Origin: a virus
Virus record (IMG/VR): IMGVR_UViG_3300013104_000022
Location: 31,259 to 95,258 of that record
Length of the DNA stretch: 64,000 bases
Strand: one strand, 5' to 3'
Both the position numbers and the translations under genes were made by a program. Positions 43,149 to 50,180 of the stretch are shown one piece after another. Every line of letters starts with the position of its first letter. Positions within the stretch are counted from its first letter, which is position 1. The notes under the pieces were generated by a model. It was not told where the DNA came from, ran no database searches, and saw only the letters and a program-made list of their open reading frames with translations.

Positions 43149-43377
43149 CTAGAGTCTCCTTGGCCTTTTCGTAGAGCTTATCAGCACGCTTCTGTAGCTT
43201 CAGGAGAAGGGCTTCACCCTCTTCAGGTGTGGAGACCTTGAACTCCTTCTTTAGGCGCGCTAGAGCCTTGTCTGCGGCTTCCTGAGCGGCTTCGTACGCT
43301 ACGGTAGCGCGGGCATGGTCACTCTTCCGTGCCTCAATCGCCTCCGTGAGAGCGTTCATCTGTTCCGTCGTAGTCAT
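43141..43377 (-). CDS. Small coiled-coil protein, predicted leaderless
   Basis: A 78-aa Ala/Lys/Glu-rich helix-forming protein, almost certainly a coiled coil. No family is recognised. Its ATG lies exactly 6 nt after a -10 (TAGGAT) of a well-formed promoter, so its mRNA probably begins at the start codon. It overlaps the sliding clamp gene by 8 bp, so this promoter also serves the replication operon downstream. Confidence 0.65.
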   Translation of the reverse strand: MTTTEQMNALTEAIEARKSDHARATVAYEAAQEAADKALARLKKEFKVSTPEEGEALLLKLQKRADKLYEKAKETLDG

Positions 43378-43383
43378 GTACTG

Positions 43384-43412
43384 ATCCTAGTCCAGTTTGG
43401 TGACGGTCGCAA
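43384..43412 (-). promoter_or_regulatory. Promoter for replication operon, leaderless geometry
   Basis: On the minus strand: TTGCGA (43407-43412), 17-bp spacer, TAGGAT (43384-43389), then CAGTAC and the ATG at 43377. The expected start point coincides with the ATG. Confidence 0.7.
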
Positions 43413-43413
43413 C

Positions 43414-44268
43414 CTATAGTAGAGAGGCTACCTTCTTGCCGTTGATCATAGAGGGGGCGAACTTGGAGCAAGCGTGCTTCACGTCGCAGTAGCGGCAGAA
43501 CTTCGTGTCATTTCGAGGTGTGTGATCCTCTGACCACACGTCCCAAGCCATTTCAGCGATCTTACCGATAATCTCGTCTTTAGAGGTCTCGGAGATGCGG
43601 AAACCCTTGACGGGTTCCTTGCAGAGAGGTTGGAACAAAGCCGTAGCTTTGGTCTGAGTACCTTGCTCTAGCCACACCGCGAGATCGTAGAAGGTGAGTT
43701 GCCCTCGGGTCTTCCGCCAGTAGTACTCGTCCTTGGTGTGCTTCACGTCGAAAACAGAAAACTGGTTCTTATCGTTACGAACAATGATGTCCATGAAGCC
43801 GTTGAGAAGAATCTTCTCGGTTCCGCCCTTGGGGTGAGGAACAGCGAGAGGAACCTCAAACTTGTAGTCTGCCTTGTACTCGAAAGGTACGACAAACTTG
43901 TAAAGTACGGGTTCGATCTTCGTGACGGCAGTAATGCACTCATCGCGAACGCGAGCCTTGTCCTCGGGGTCTCGCCACCGGAGGATACCGCGACCTTCCG
44001 CGATCTTCTGCTCTTCCCGTTCCATCACGGCGTCAACCATGTCGGGCATGACTCCCTGAGAGTTCAGAGGGTCTGTCTCTAGCCACTCTCGTACTACCCG
44101 GTCGGTGATGGTGCCGGGGAAGTAGTTTCTCACATCTTCGAGAGTAGCTTTTTTCTTCTGCCTGTGCAGGTAGCCGCGTTGCTTGCACTCCATGTGCGTG
44201 CGGAGGCTACTCCAACTGATTCGGAGCATGGCGTTACCGCACTCCTTACACTTCTTCGGATGAATCAT
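43414..44268 (-). CDS. Cas4/RecB-like PD-(D/E)XK exonuclease
   Basis: A 284-aa nuclease. Motifs in order: an N-terminal zinc-knuckle-like CKECG; SLRTHMECKQRGYLHR with the first Fe-S-type cysteine; LNGFMDIIV (catalytic D); FDVKHTKDEYYW (D.K variant of E.K); RGQLTFYDLAVW (QxxxY-like motif); and C-terminal FCRYCDVKHAC with three cysteines. This is the Cas4/AddB-type Fe-S cluster layout. It probably processes DNA ends in recombination or replication. It overlaps the small upstream gene by 23 bp. Confidence 0.87.
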   Translation of the reverse strand: MIHPKKCKECGNAMLRISWSSLRTHMECKQRGYLHRQKKKATLEDVRNYFPGTITDRVVREWLETDPLNSQGVMPDMVDAVMEREEQKIAEGRGILRWRDPEDKARVRDECITAVTKIEPVLYKFVVPFEYKADYKFEVPLAVPHPKGGTEKILLNGFMDIIVRNDKNQFSVFDVKHTKDEYYWRKTRGQLTFYDLAVWLEQGTQTKATALFQPLCKEPVKGFRISETSKDEIIGKIAEMAWDVWSEDHTPRNDTKFCRYCDVKHACSKFAPSMINGKKVASLL

Positions 44269-44443
44269 CCTTGGGTTCCACCCTACGTACGGCCTGTGAG
44301 CCGGAATAGAGGGTCACTGGACCTCGATCAGTGTGAACGTGGATCAGTCCGGACTTCTTATCGATGGTGTTGATAAACCCTTCGATCTCTAGACCGTCCT
44401 TTGTGACAATGACGGGTTCGAACTCTTTCCAGTGGGTAGCCAT
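44246..44443 (-). CDS. Hypothetical 65-aa beta-barrel-like protein
   Basis: Start ATG at 44443 with a GGAGGAAAC ribosome site; the longer frame to 44494 overlaps the divergent HTH gene's promoter and is unlikely. The sequence is beta-rich (EPVIVTKDGLEIEGFI, SGLIHVHTDRGPVTLYSG), like a small SH3 or OB barrel, with an acidic tail. It overlaps the nuclease gene and may be an accessory of it. Confidence 0.55.
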   Translation of the reverse strand: MATHWKEFEPVIVTKDGLEIEGFINTIDKKSGLIHVHTDRGPVTLYSGSQAVRRVEPKDDSSEEV

Positions 44444-44480
44444 GTTTCCTCCAAGGTAACATTCTATCAGTAAAGTGGGG

Positions 44481-44492
44481 TAGAATAGTCTC
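44481..44492 (+). promoter_or_regulatory. -10 element of HTH gene, leaderless geometry
   Basis: TAGAAT (44481-44486) is followed by 6 nt (AGTCTC) and the ATG at 44493. No good -35 is seen at 17 bp. The mRNA is predicted to begin at the start codon. Confidence 0.5.
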
Positions 44493-44684
44493 ATGAACTA
44501 TCTAAAGGTACTACAGCAGACACAAGAAAAACTCGATCAAATCGAGGCGGCTCGTGACCACTATTTGAAGCTGAGGACAGAACAGGTGATCTCTGCGAGG
44601 AATGACGGAGCTACTGTGTCACAAATCGCAATGGCTACTGGACTGTCACAGGTACGAGTGTACCAAATCCTTCAGGGTCGTTAG
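44493..44684 (+). CDS. Small helix-turn-helix DNA-binding protein
   Basis: A 63-aa protein on the plus strand inside a minus-strand region. The first half is a coiled-coil-like helix (QQTQEKLDQIEAARDHYLK). The second is a compact HTH: DGATVSQIAMATGLSQVRVYQ, ending in ILQGR. It is most likely a transcription regulator, possibly acting on the divergent promoters around it. Its 3' end overlaps the end of the phosphoesterase gene by 4 bp, tail to tail. Confidence 0.75.
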   Translation: MNYLKVLQQTQEKLDQIEAARDHYLKLRTEQVISARNDGATVSQIAMATGLSQVRVYQILQGR

Positions 44685-45658
44685 GTCTCGACTTCAGAAA
44701 GAATCCCGAGAGCTAGGGTCTTCACTGACGGCTTCAGTTCCATCGTGCGGATGTGGTCAGCCACGCTGCCCGTGTCGGTAATGGAAATCTCACGATATCC
44801 GATCTCCGATAGGAACTCGTCAAGGGAGACCTTAGCTCTCTTTTCTTCCTTGGCTTCAACAATCTTCAGAGCTTCCTCTGCGGGTCGAGCCGGAATCAAG
44901 ATTTCGTGAAAGCCGTCGTCGTACTCAGCATCATCCATGGTCCAGAGTAGAACCTTGATATCCCGGTGGATGTTGTACTCAGCGATGGAACCTCGGCTGA
45001 TAGCTCCCACATTGGCGAAAGTCACCCCGCCGTCCTCGAAAATGCCGTGATCCTCGTGGATGTGACCGTAGTGTAGGTATCCCCTGCCTCCCATAGCCTC
45101 TGCAAGGTTCACTGTAGGCACTAGCTCATAGGGGACGCCCTCTGCTAGGTCCGGGGGGAAGATAGGCGCGTGAGTGACCACGAGAGACTTCTGGGACAGA
45201 GGATGGTCCTTGAACTTGTCGAAGGCCTCTGTCCACTGCTCGGGATCGTTCCAGCGCTGTTGCCACGGTACTCCGTAGAGCGGAAGCTTTTCTTGCGCCC
45301 ACCCGACAAGCTCCTTGGCTCCCGCCGCGAAGAGAACACCCAGAGGTTGCTTCTCGTGGATGCTCTCAAGTCGGTGATTAGAGATATCGTGGTTGCCAGT
45401 CACGATGAACAGGTTGTTGTACTTCTGCACAATCTTGATCATCTTGAGCACACAGGCGTGGCTCGTGCGACCGGGCTGGGGGAAGTGGAAAACATCTCCC
45501 GCCCACACCACGGCGTCTGCGTCAAGTTCTTCTTCTAGCTCTGAGATGTGTGTCAGAGCGTCCAGGATGTCCTGAGGGTACGTGTCAGCGGCGTTAGCGG
45601 GAGCGGTATCGCGCATGTGGATGTCCCCGACAAGAATAATCCTAGACAAGGAAAGCAA
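44681..45658 (-). CDS. Metallophosphoesterase, SbcD/Mre11-like
   Basis: A 325-aa nuclease-type phosphoesterase. Ordered motifs: GDIHMRD, GDVFHF, GNHD, VTHAPIF and HYGHIHEDH, the full metal-binding set of Mre11/SbcD/T4 gp47. The C-terminal ~80 residues are a helical cap. Start is ambiguous: TTG at 45658 or TTG at 45649, the latter with better spacing from GAAGGG. Normally it pairs with an SbcC ATPase, but the only candidate partner here lacks Walker A. Confidence 0.87.
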   Translation of the reverse strand: MLSLSRIILVGDIHMRDTAPANAADTYPQDILDALTHISELEEELDADAVVWAGDVFHFPQPGRTSHACVLKMIKIVQKYNNLFIVTGNHDISNHRLESIHEKQPLGVLFAAGAKELVGWAQEKLPLYGVPWQQRWNDPEQWTEAFDKFKDHPLSQKSLVVTHAPIFPPDLAEGVPYELVPTVNLAEAMGGRGYLHYGHIHEDHGIFEDGGVTFANVGAISRGSIAEYNIHRDIKVLLWTMDDAEYDDGFHEILIPARPAEEALKIVEAKEEKRAKVSLDEFLSEIGYREISITDTGSVADHIRTMELKPSVKTLALGILSEVET

Positions 45659-45836
45659 CCCTTCTCACGAAGTAGATCGTGAAGTACAAGAAAATGAGAG
45701 CAATGAGCACCACGGGGATAGCTAGCCAGAATCCGACCTTTTCCTTGGATCGAAGAAGTCTGACGAGAACCCAGATAGCACCTACGGTGAGGGCGACGAA
45801 GAGTAGGCCAAAGGTGATGAATAGGGGAAGCACCAT
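45642..45836 (-). CDS. Small membrane protein, two TM segments
   Basis: ATG at 45836 is preceded by CCGGAGG, so it is preferred over a TTG at 45854. The 64-aa product has two hydrophobic helices (MVLPLFITFGLLFVALTVGA and an I/L-rich second one) joined by a basic loop LLRSKEKVG. It overlaps the phosphoesterase gene. Function unknown; it might be a holin-like or superinfection protein, but no lysis genes are nearby. Confidence 0.6.
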   Translation of the reverse strand: MVLPLFITFGLLFVALTVGAIWVLVRLLRSKEKVGFWLAIPVVLIALIFLYFTIYFVRRVAFLV

Positions 45837-45850
45837 GGCTACGCCTCCGG

Positions 45851-46483
45851 TCAATTACGACTGTAGGAAAGAGCTTGGTGGAAGATATCTGTACGCTCTC
45901 GGAAGTCCTTGAGCGAACCGTCATTCTGGATAACTCTCTCGAACAAGTCTGGGTTCAAACTGTTCTCAGATTCGTGACCACCGGGGATCGGTTCGGTGCC
46001 AGGGCGTGAAATCCAGACAGAAGTTCCCCCTCCGTCGAAGATCATGTCAAGCTCATTTTGGAATCGAACTCCGGTGACCACTACGTTATTACCATCGGCT
46101 CTGAGCTTTTCGATCTTCCTAGCCGCGATGTCTGACCATACGTTCTCATCGAACATGTTCCGGCCGACTTGGGTACCGAGCTTCTGTAGGAACTCTCGTA
46201 CGTCCTTGTGCTTCTTGGCCTCGACGTACCCAACAGACTTGAGCAGAGCGTGCCACTTCACGAAGGAGAAGGCAACCGCTCGGTAGGCCCAATGAGAATT
46301 CTCGTCCTCTGTCAAAATCAGTACGTCGAAGTCGAGCCTGATCCAGGGGTCGAGATGATTCGTCGCTTCCACGAGGGGATCACTCATGTTGAGCTTTACG
46401 AATCCGTGCTTTTCTACAAGTTGATCTGCGAATGCGTCCTTGCCTGAACGCAGATATCCGCCAACTCCATACAAACTAGTCAT
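45851..46483 (-). CDS. Deoxynucleoside monophosphate kinase
   Basis: Start ATG at 46483 behind GGAGGATAAC; the frame extends to 46516 but that part overlaps the terminator. The 210-aa protein begins MTSLYGVGGYLRSGKDAFAD, with a P-loop G..RSGKD typical of phage dNMP kinases. Further family marks are LQKLGTQVGRNMFDENVW, VVTGVRFQNELDMI and HESENSL. It phosphorylates dNMPs to dNDPs, recycling host nucleotides for phage DNA. A strong terminator separates it from the surface-protein gene. Confidence 0.87.
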   Translation of the reverse strand: MTSLYGVGGYLRSGKDAFADQLVEKHGFVKLNMSDPLVEATNHLDPWIRLDFDVLILTEDENSHWAYRAVAFSFVKWHALLKSVGYVEAKKHKDVREFLQKLGTQVGRNMFDENVWSDIAARKIEKLRADGNNVVVTGVRFQNELDMIFDGGGTSVWISRPGTEPIPGGHESENSLNPDLFERVIQNDGSLKDFRERTDIFHQALSYSRN

Positions 46484-46502
46484 GTTATCCTCCACACAGC
46501 GA

Positions 46503-46542
46503 AAACCGCCTGTCATGAAGTCTACCTCATGACAGGCGGTTT
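46503..46542 (-). terminator. Strong intrinsic terminator after surface-protein gene
   Basis: A perfect 16-bp stem (AAACCGCCTGTCATGA and complement) with an 8-nt loop, ending in TTTTC on the minus strand. It lies 13 bp after the stop at 46555. Confidence 0.85.
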
Positions 46543-46554
46543 AGGTACTACTTG

Positions 46555-47523
46555 TTACTGCTTTGCCTTCTTCCTCCCGTGTACCACGAGAGCGGTACCG
46601 GCACCGGTGATCAACAAACCTGCGACGATGAGGAACGCAATGTCCGCTCCGTCAAGACCCGTGGCGGCGAGAGTACCCGTCTCCTCCTCAGGCTGGGCAG
46701 TGACAACCGGCTTGGGAGTCTCTACGGGAGGGTTGACAACCACGGGGCAGACGACAGCGGCGTGCTCAATGCTCTCTGTCCACGCGGGGTTGTAGCTGGG
46801 ATTGCTGATCGTCTTCGTCTTCTCTCCCACAGCGGGCTTAGCCGGGACATCGATGATCTTCTCATCCCAGGCTTCCTTGACGACGACAACCTCATCGTAT
46901 GCGGGAGTCACGACGACAACCTCATCGTAGGCTTCCGTGATGATTTCCGTCCACGGTCCCTTGTCGGTCACCGTTCGAGTCTGTCCGTCGAAAAGAGCTT
47001 GCCACTGGCGCTCCCACTGAACATTCTTGCCGTGGGTACCGGAAGAGTGGAACTGAGGGCTTCCCAGAGGGGCGTCACTAAGCTCCCACGAGGTGTGGGT
47101 CTCAGGGCTGTACTTCTCCCATGAGCCGTACTCTGACCAGTCTCCCCAGCCTCGCGAACCCTTCTCACGGGTGCGCTCACGAGTGAACTTGGCGAAGTGG
47201 TACTCCGTGTGAGTGACCGCCTCGTGCTCCTTGGTCACTGCCTCGTGGTGAACGATCTTGGTCACCGCCTCGTGGTGAACAGTTGTCGTCTCTTCGGGAT
47301 GCGTCACGATGTGTGACACCTCTTCGACGGCGGGCTGATAGTCCTCGTTCTCCACGACGATTGTGGGAGTTCCCACCTCGGGATGATCCACGTACTCCGT
47401 GTAGGCGTCTGCCGCCGTACAGGTGGTCAGCGGCTCGTCTGCCGACGATGCCAGAGGCACGGACAGGCCGATTCCCACGAGAACAGCGGTAGCAAGTACC
47501 GCGAGTGTCTTTCTGAACTTCAT
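46555..47523 (-). CDS. Secreted, sortase-anchored surface protein (LAATG)
   Basis: A 322-aa protein with a complete export and anchoring layout. Residues 1-~28 are a signal peptide (KFRKTLAVLATAVLVG...SVPLASSADE). The C-terminus has LAATG, a ~22-residue hydrophobic helix and a basic tail HGRKKAKQ, a class E-type sortase signal found in actinobacteria. The exposed part carries repeats: HHEAVTK/EHEAVTH (three copies) and AYDEVVVV (two, plus a degenerate third), around a Trp-rich core (GWGDWSEYGSWEKY). It would be fixed to the host wall during infection. It has its own GGAGGGG ribosome site and terminator. Superinfection exclusion or cell-surface remodelling are possible roles. Confidence 0.85.
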   Translation of the reverse strand: MKFRKTLAVLATAVLVGIGLSVPLASSADEPLTTCTAADAYTEYVDHPEVGTPTIVVENEDYQPAVEEVSHIVTHPEETTTVHHEAVTKIVHHEAVTKEHEAVTHTEYHFAKFTRERTREKGSRGWGDWSEYGSWEKYSPETHTSWELSDAPLGSPQFHSSGTHGKNVQWERQWQALFDGQTRTVTDKGPWTEIITEAYDEVVVVTPAYDEVVVVKEAWDEKIIDVPAKPAVGEKTKTISNPSYNPAWTESIEHAAVVCPVVVNPPVETPKPVVTAQPEEETGTLAATGLDGADIAFLIVAGLLITGAGTALVVHGRKKAKQ

Positions 47524-47541
47524 GATTTCCCCTCCTCAGGG

Positions 47542-47868
47542 TTATGCGATTGGTGGTACGTCAGAGAGTGTATCTACGGCTGTAGACACTTCCTCGATCT
47601 TGGCATATGCCTTATCGAGAATCTTTCGGGTCTTCTTGTCCTCGCCGTGGCGTTTCTCGATCTTCTCTGCCATGACCACGAAGGCCTCGATCAGGTTACC
47701 CTGAAGTTCCATGGCATGAATGACACGCTCACTATGTGCTTCCAGGCGAGACTTGTACAGGACGGTGGAATTGTAGAGGTCGAGCAATTTCTTGACCTCA
47801 GCAAGCTCCACGGCACCTTGACTGTTGATCGAGATGCCGTGGAACTCTAGCTCGGGAGTGATATCCAT
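47542..47868 (-). CDS. Hypothetical helical 108-aa protein
   Basis: A mostly helical protein (ELAEVKKLLDLYNSTVLYKSR, truncated here) with a Lys/Arg-rich central helix and no cysteines. ATG at 47868 follows AAGGCACC. It is co-transcribed with the small acidic gene upstream and lies just before the surface-protein gene. No family recognised. Confidence 0.5.
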   Translation of the reverse strand: MDITPELEFHGISINSQGAVELAEVKKLLDLYNSTVLYKSRLEAHSERVIHAMELQGNLIEAFVVMAEKIEKRHGEDKKTRKILDKAYAKIEEVSTAVDTLSDVPPIA

Positions 47869-47876
47869 GGGGTGCC

Positions 47877-48341
47877 TTAGGACTTGTCATCCTCAGAGGG
47901 CTGGGGAGCGGAGTCGAGGATCGCCTTGAGAAGAGCGACAGCGGCGGCAGAGGTACCCTGAGGTGCCCCATGAAGAAGCTTGATCGTGTCCCAGTCCTTC
48001 TCAGCACGTCGGAGGTCGAGAGCGACCTGACCGGCGATAGCCATGGCGACGAGAAGCTTGCGACGAACGTCCTTGATCTCCTGCGGAACCTCGGGGTGTT
48101 CCAACACCTCGAAGATGCGGTCCACATTGGCGCGAGCAGAGTCGATGGTCTGCATTCCGATCTCGACGCGAAGCGGATCGTGCTCCTTGGAGTCCCCGAT
48201 GTGGGTGAACTCGTGCACGTAGTGCGCGGTCTCGTCCGAGATTTCCAGAGCGTCCTTGAGAAGGATCGTGACGGCTTCGGGGTCGAGCAGGAAGGCCTTC
48301 TCGCCTTCCGTCAGTTCGCGGTGTGTCGTGTTCTCAGTCAT
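47877..48341 (-). CDS. Hypothetical helical 154-aa protein
   Basis: An all-helical, acidic protein (SDETAHYVHEFTHIG, VRRKLLVAMAIAGQVALDL). No motif is recognised. It starts at ATG 48341 after a GTCAAC-class promoter with a 20-nt leader, so it heads a small transcription unit that includes 47542-47868 and probably the surface-protein gene. This layout links it to the early regulatory class seen on the plus strand. Confidence 0.52.
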   Translation of the reverse strand: MTENTTHRELTEGEKAFLLDPEAVTILLKDALEISDETAHYVHEFTHIGDSKEHDPLRVEIGMQTIDSARANVDRIFEVLEHPEVPQEIKDVRRKLLVAMAIAGQVALDLRRAEKDWDTIKLLHGAPQGTSAAAVALLKAILDSAPQPSEDDKS

Positions 48342-48361
48342 TTCATGTTCCTAACGTTGTG

Positions 48362-48406
48362 GTTGACCTGATGTGTTGAGCCTAGCAGATGGGTGACGAA
48401 TGTCAA
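48362..48406 (-). promoter_or_regulatory. GTCAAC-class promoter, minus strand
   Basis: TTGACA (48401-48406), 16-bp spacer, TGC-TAGGCT extended -10 (48379-48384), then 11 bp and GTCAAC (48362-48367). It drives the gene starting at 48341. Confidence 0.75.
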
Positions 48407-48621
48407 CCCTGTGGTTCGAAATGCCTCACGACGCGCTTCCAGGCGTACAGGCGAGCGCGATCCATGAGATCGGAGACGTTGGGCCGGGAGTCGGGGGAAG
48501 CTCCTGCCTCTTGCCACTTCTCGGCTTCGTATTTTCCGTAGGACGCCCACCACTCAGCCTGAGCCGTGTCGAAGATTTCCTGAGTGACGCGAGCCTTCTC
48601 TTCCAGAACCTCGACATCCAT
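48403..48621 (-). CDS. Hypothetical 72-aa protein
   Basis: A helical protein rich in Glu, Ala and Trp (AEWWASYGKYEAEKW) with a basic C-terminal helix ending RVVRHFEPQG. ATG overlaps the upstream stop by 1 bp. Its 3' end overlaps the -35 of the next promoter. No family recognised. Confidence 0.5.
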   Translation of the reverse strand: MDVEVLEEKARVTQEIFDTAQAEWWASYGKYEAEKWQEAGASPDSRPNVSDLMDRARLYAWKRVVRHFEPQG

Positions 48622-48950
48622 TAGAGGTAGTCCTCTACGGGGTACTCAGCATCCTTGGCATCGAGATTGTCGTTGTAGTCCTTAAGCATACCGATGGACT
48701 CGTTCACCGCTTTCAGAAGAACGTTGCGCTCCTCAAGGATGAGGTTCGCGTTGTCGAGCGCGATCTCAAAGCTCTTCAGAAGAGTGTCCATGGTTGCCGC
48801 ATTGTAGATGGGCTTGATCGGACCCTGAGCGTGCAGAACACCCTCGTTGTATGCCGTGAGCGCCTTGACACCTGCTCGGTGGATAGGCAGACGCTCGCTC
48901 GGCGGCAGGGTGGGGTTGTCTCCCTGTGCGGGGAAGATTGCTTCAGTCAT
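48621..48950 (-). CDS. Hypothetical 109-aa protein
   Basis: Start ATG at 48950 with AGAAGGAG ribosome site; a longer frame to 49142 would cross the promoter. The protein is helical in its second half (DTLLKSFEIALDNANLILEER) with an acidic end. It heads a two-gene unit driven by the promoter at 48970-49018. No family recognised. Confidence 0.52.
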   Translation of the reverse strand: MTEAIFPAQGDNPTLPPSERLPIHRAGVKALTAYNEGVLHAQGPIKPIYNAATMDTLLKSFEIALDNANLILEERNVLLKAVNESIGMLKDYNDNLDAKDAEYPVEDYL

Positions 48951-48969
48951 GGTGATCTCCTTCTGTGTG

Positions 48970-49018
48970 GTTGACCGTGATACGAGCCATGCTACACACA
49001 AAGATAGGAAGGAGTCAA
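48970..49018 (-). promoter_or_regulatory. GTCAAC-class promoter, minus strand
   Basis: TTGACT (49013-49018), 18-bp spacer, TAGCAT (48989-48994), then 13 bp and GTCAAC (48970-48975). The gap to GTCAAC is longer than in other copies. Confidence 0.65.
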
Positions 49019-49039
49019 CATCGAAGTGATGTTCGAAGA

Positions 49040-49480
49040 GGAGTAGGGATGTTCTAATGTCCAGAGAGCCTAGAGGAAGACCCTGTTTTCCCTTGAGCGG
49101 GGAGGTAGTAGGTAGATTGTTCTCGTGAGAACCCCTCCCCAAAGAACCCCCGAACCAAAAAGCAATAATATCGGATCATCCCAACACGAGTAGCGCTTAC
49201 CCTAGAAGAGCAAACGCTAAGTGTCGGCTACTCTCAACCCGTATACGTGGATCAACTGAGAGCGGCTTACCCCGCCAGTAGGGGATATCTATCGAGTTCA
49301 TGGGAGAACTCTTAACTGGCCGTCTATCGGTTAGAGAGTGAAGACGTAGAGAAGCCTCAACTGTTCATGGCAACTGTGGGAGGGTGAGTCTGGGAGCTAG
49401 AACGCTCAAGGTGACTCGGCAACCTCGATTGAAGATCACTGTAGTAGGTCTTCGTGGAGATGTCAATCTCTAGGTCTATC
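49040..49480 (+). ncRNA. Candidate structured noncoding RNA
   Basis: From about 49019 to 49582 no convincing gene exists on either strand. Inside, many short stems pair: 49099-49105/49134-49140, 49119-49132, 49188-49194/49227-49233, 49270-49284, 49294-49311, 49313-49333, 49386-49390/49413-49417 enclosing 49394-49407, 49431-49453 and 49456-49471. Three of these stems need G-U pairs that exist only if the plus strand is the RNA. A possible extended -10 (TGTTCTAAT) lies near 49049-49057. No tRNA cloverleaf, group I core or known riboswitch was recognised. Strand and ends are guesses; part could simply be unannotated regulatory DNA. Confidence 0.4.
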
Positions 49481-49582
49481 TTACATATAGGTACGGACAT
49501 TCAAGCTAGCCACTAGGAAGAGTAGTTACAGCCGTGTAGTTTTCAACACTCTCCACTAATACAACACAGGTTCTCCACCGTT

Positions 49583-50179
49583 TTACAGCTTCATGTTCCA
49601 AATCTCGTCATGCAGTACCTTGAGTTCAGGCTTGGAGTTGATTTCAACCATGTTGAGTCTTCCCTGCCCCTCGTAGCCTGGGAAGTAGCTCTTAACGGTA
49701 TGCCCGCTCATCCCTACAGTTCTCCCCGCTTCGGCGTAGCTACACCCGTCCTTCAGGTGGTACAGCGCTCGATCAAGCTGTGCTTGAGTCACGGAAGACT
49801 TGGGACGAGGACTTACAGGATTCCTAAACTTCAACACATGCTTGAGGTAGTGCTGTTTGTTTCTCTTCTTCTGCTCAGAAACACAGACGAAGCAACGGCA
49901 CCCGTATCGACGATACGACCACTCGGTCCCGTGATTGATGCCTTCCACGATTCGAGACTTTCGCTCTAGCCTGTATAGGCGAGCGGTCTCTCGGTGAGCG
50001 GCCTTGCAAAGGTCACATCTACAACCTTCACGAAGATACATGGCGTCAGAACCATGACCTCCGGATTTTTGAGTCCTCTTTCGACTTCTGTACTCCCGAG
50101 CGGCCTCTCTGTGTGCCTCTCGGCAGAGTTCACAACGGCACTTAAATGTTACATAAGTGCTGTGCGTTCCGTGCTTCAC
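49583..50179 (-). CDS. Cys-rich CRC-repeat protein with C-terminal HTH
   Basis: A 198-aa protein with three tandem units of the form HG....Y....(K/G)CRC..C..A....R.YR, each about 45-50 residues, so likely three zinc knuckles. A homeodomain-like HTH follows (SVTQAQLDRALYHLKDG, then AEAGRTVGMSGHTVKSYF). Start is GTG at 50179, 1 bp after the upstream stop. A second gene at 53501-53797 carries two more such units. It probably binds DNA or RNA; adjacency to the structured gap makes RNA or that DNA a plausible target. HNH-like nuclease activity is possible but no HNH triad is clear. Confidence 0.68.
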   Translation of the reverse strand: MKHGTHSTYVTFKCRCELCREAHREAAREYRSRKRTQKSGGHGSDAMYLREGCRCDLCKAAHRETARLYRLERKSRIVEGINHGTEWSYRRYGCRCFVCVSEQKKRNKQHYLKHVLKFRNPVSPRPKSSVTQAQLDRALYHLKDGCSYAEAGRTVGMSGHTVKSYFPGYEGQGRLNMVEINSKPELKVLHDEIWNMKL

Positions 50180-50180
50180 G

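Noticed and set aside
49040-49560. tRNA or group I intron in the gene-free stretch
   Set aside because: No T-loop GTTCRAAYC with matching arms, no acceptor stem ending in CCA-like sequence, and no group I P3/P7 core were found.
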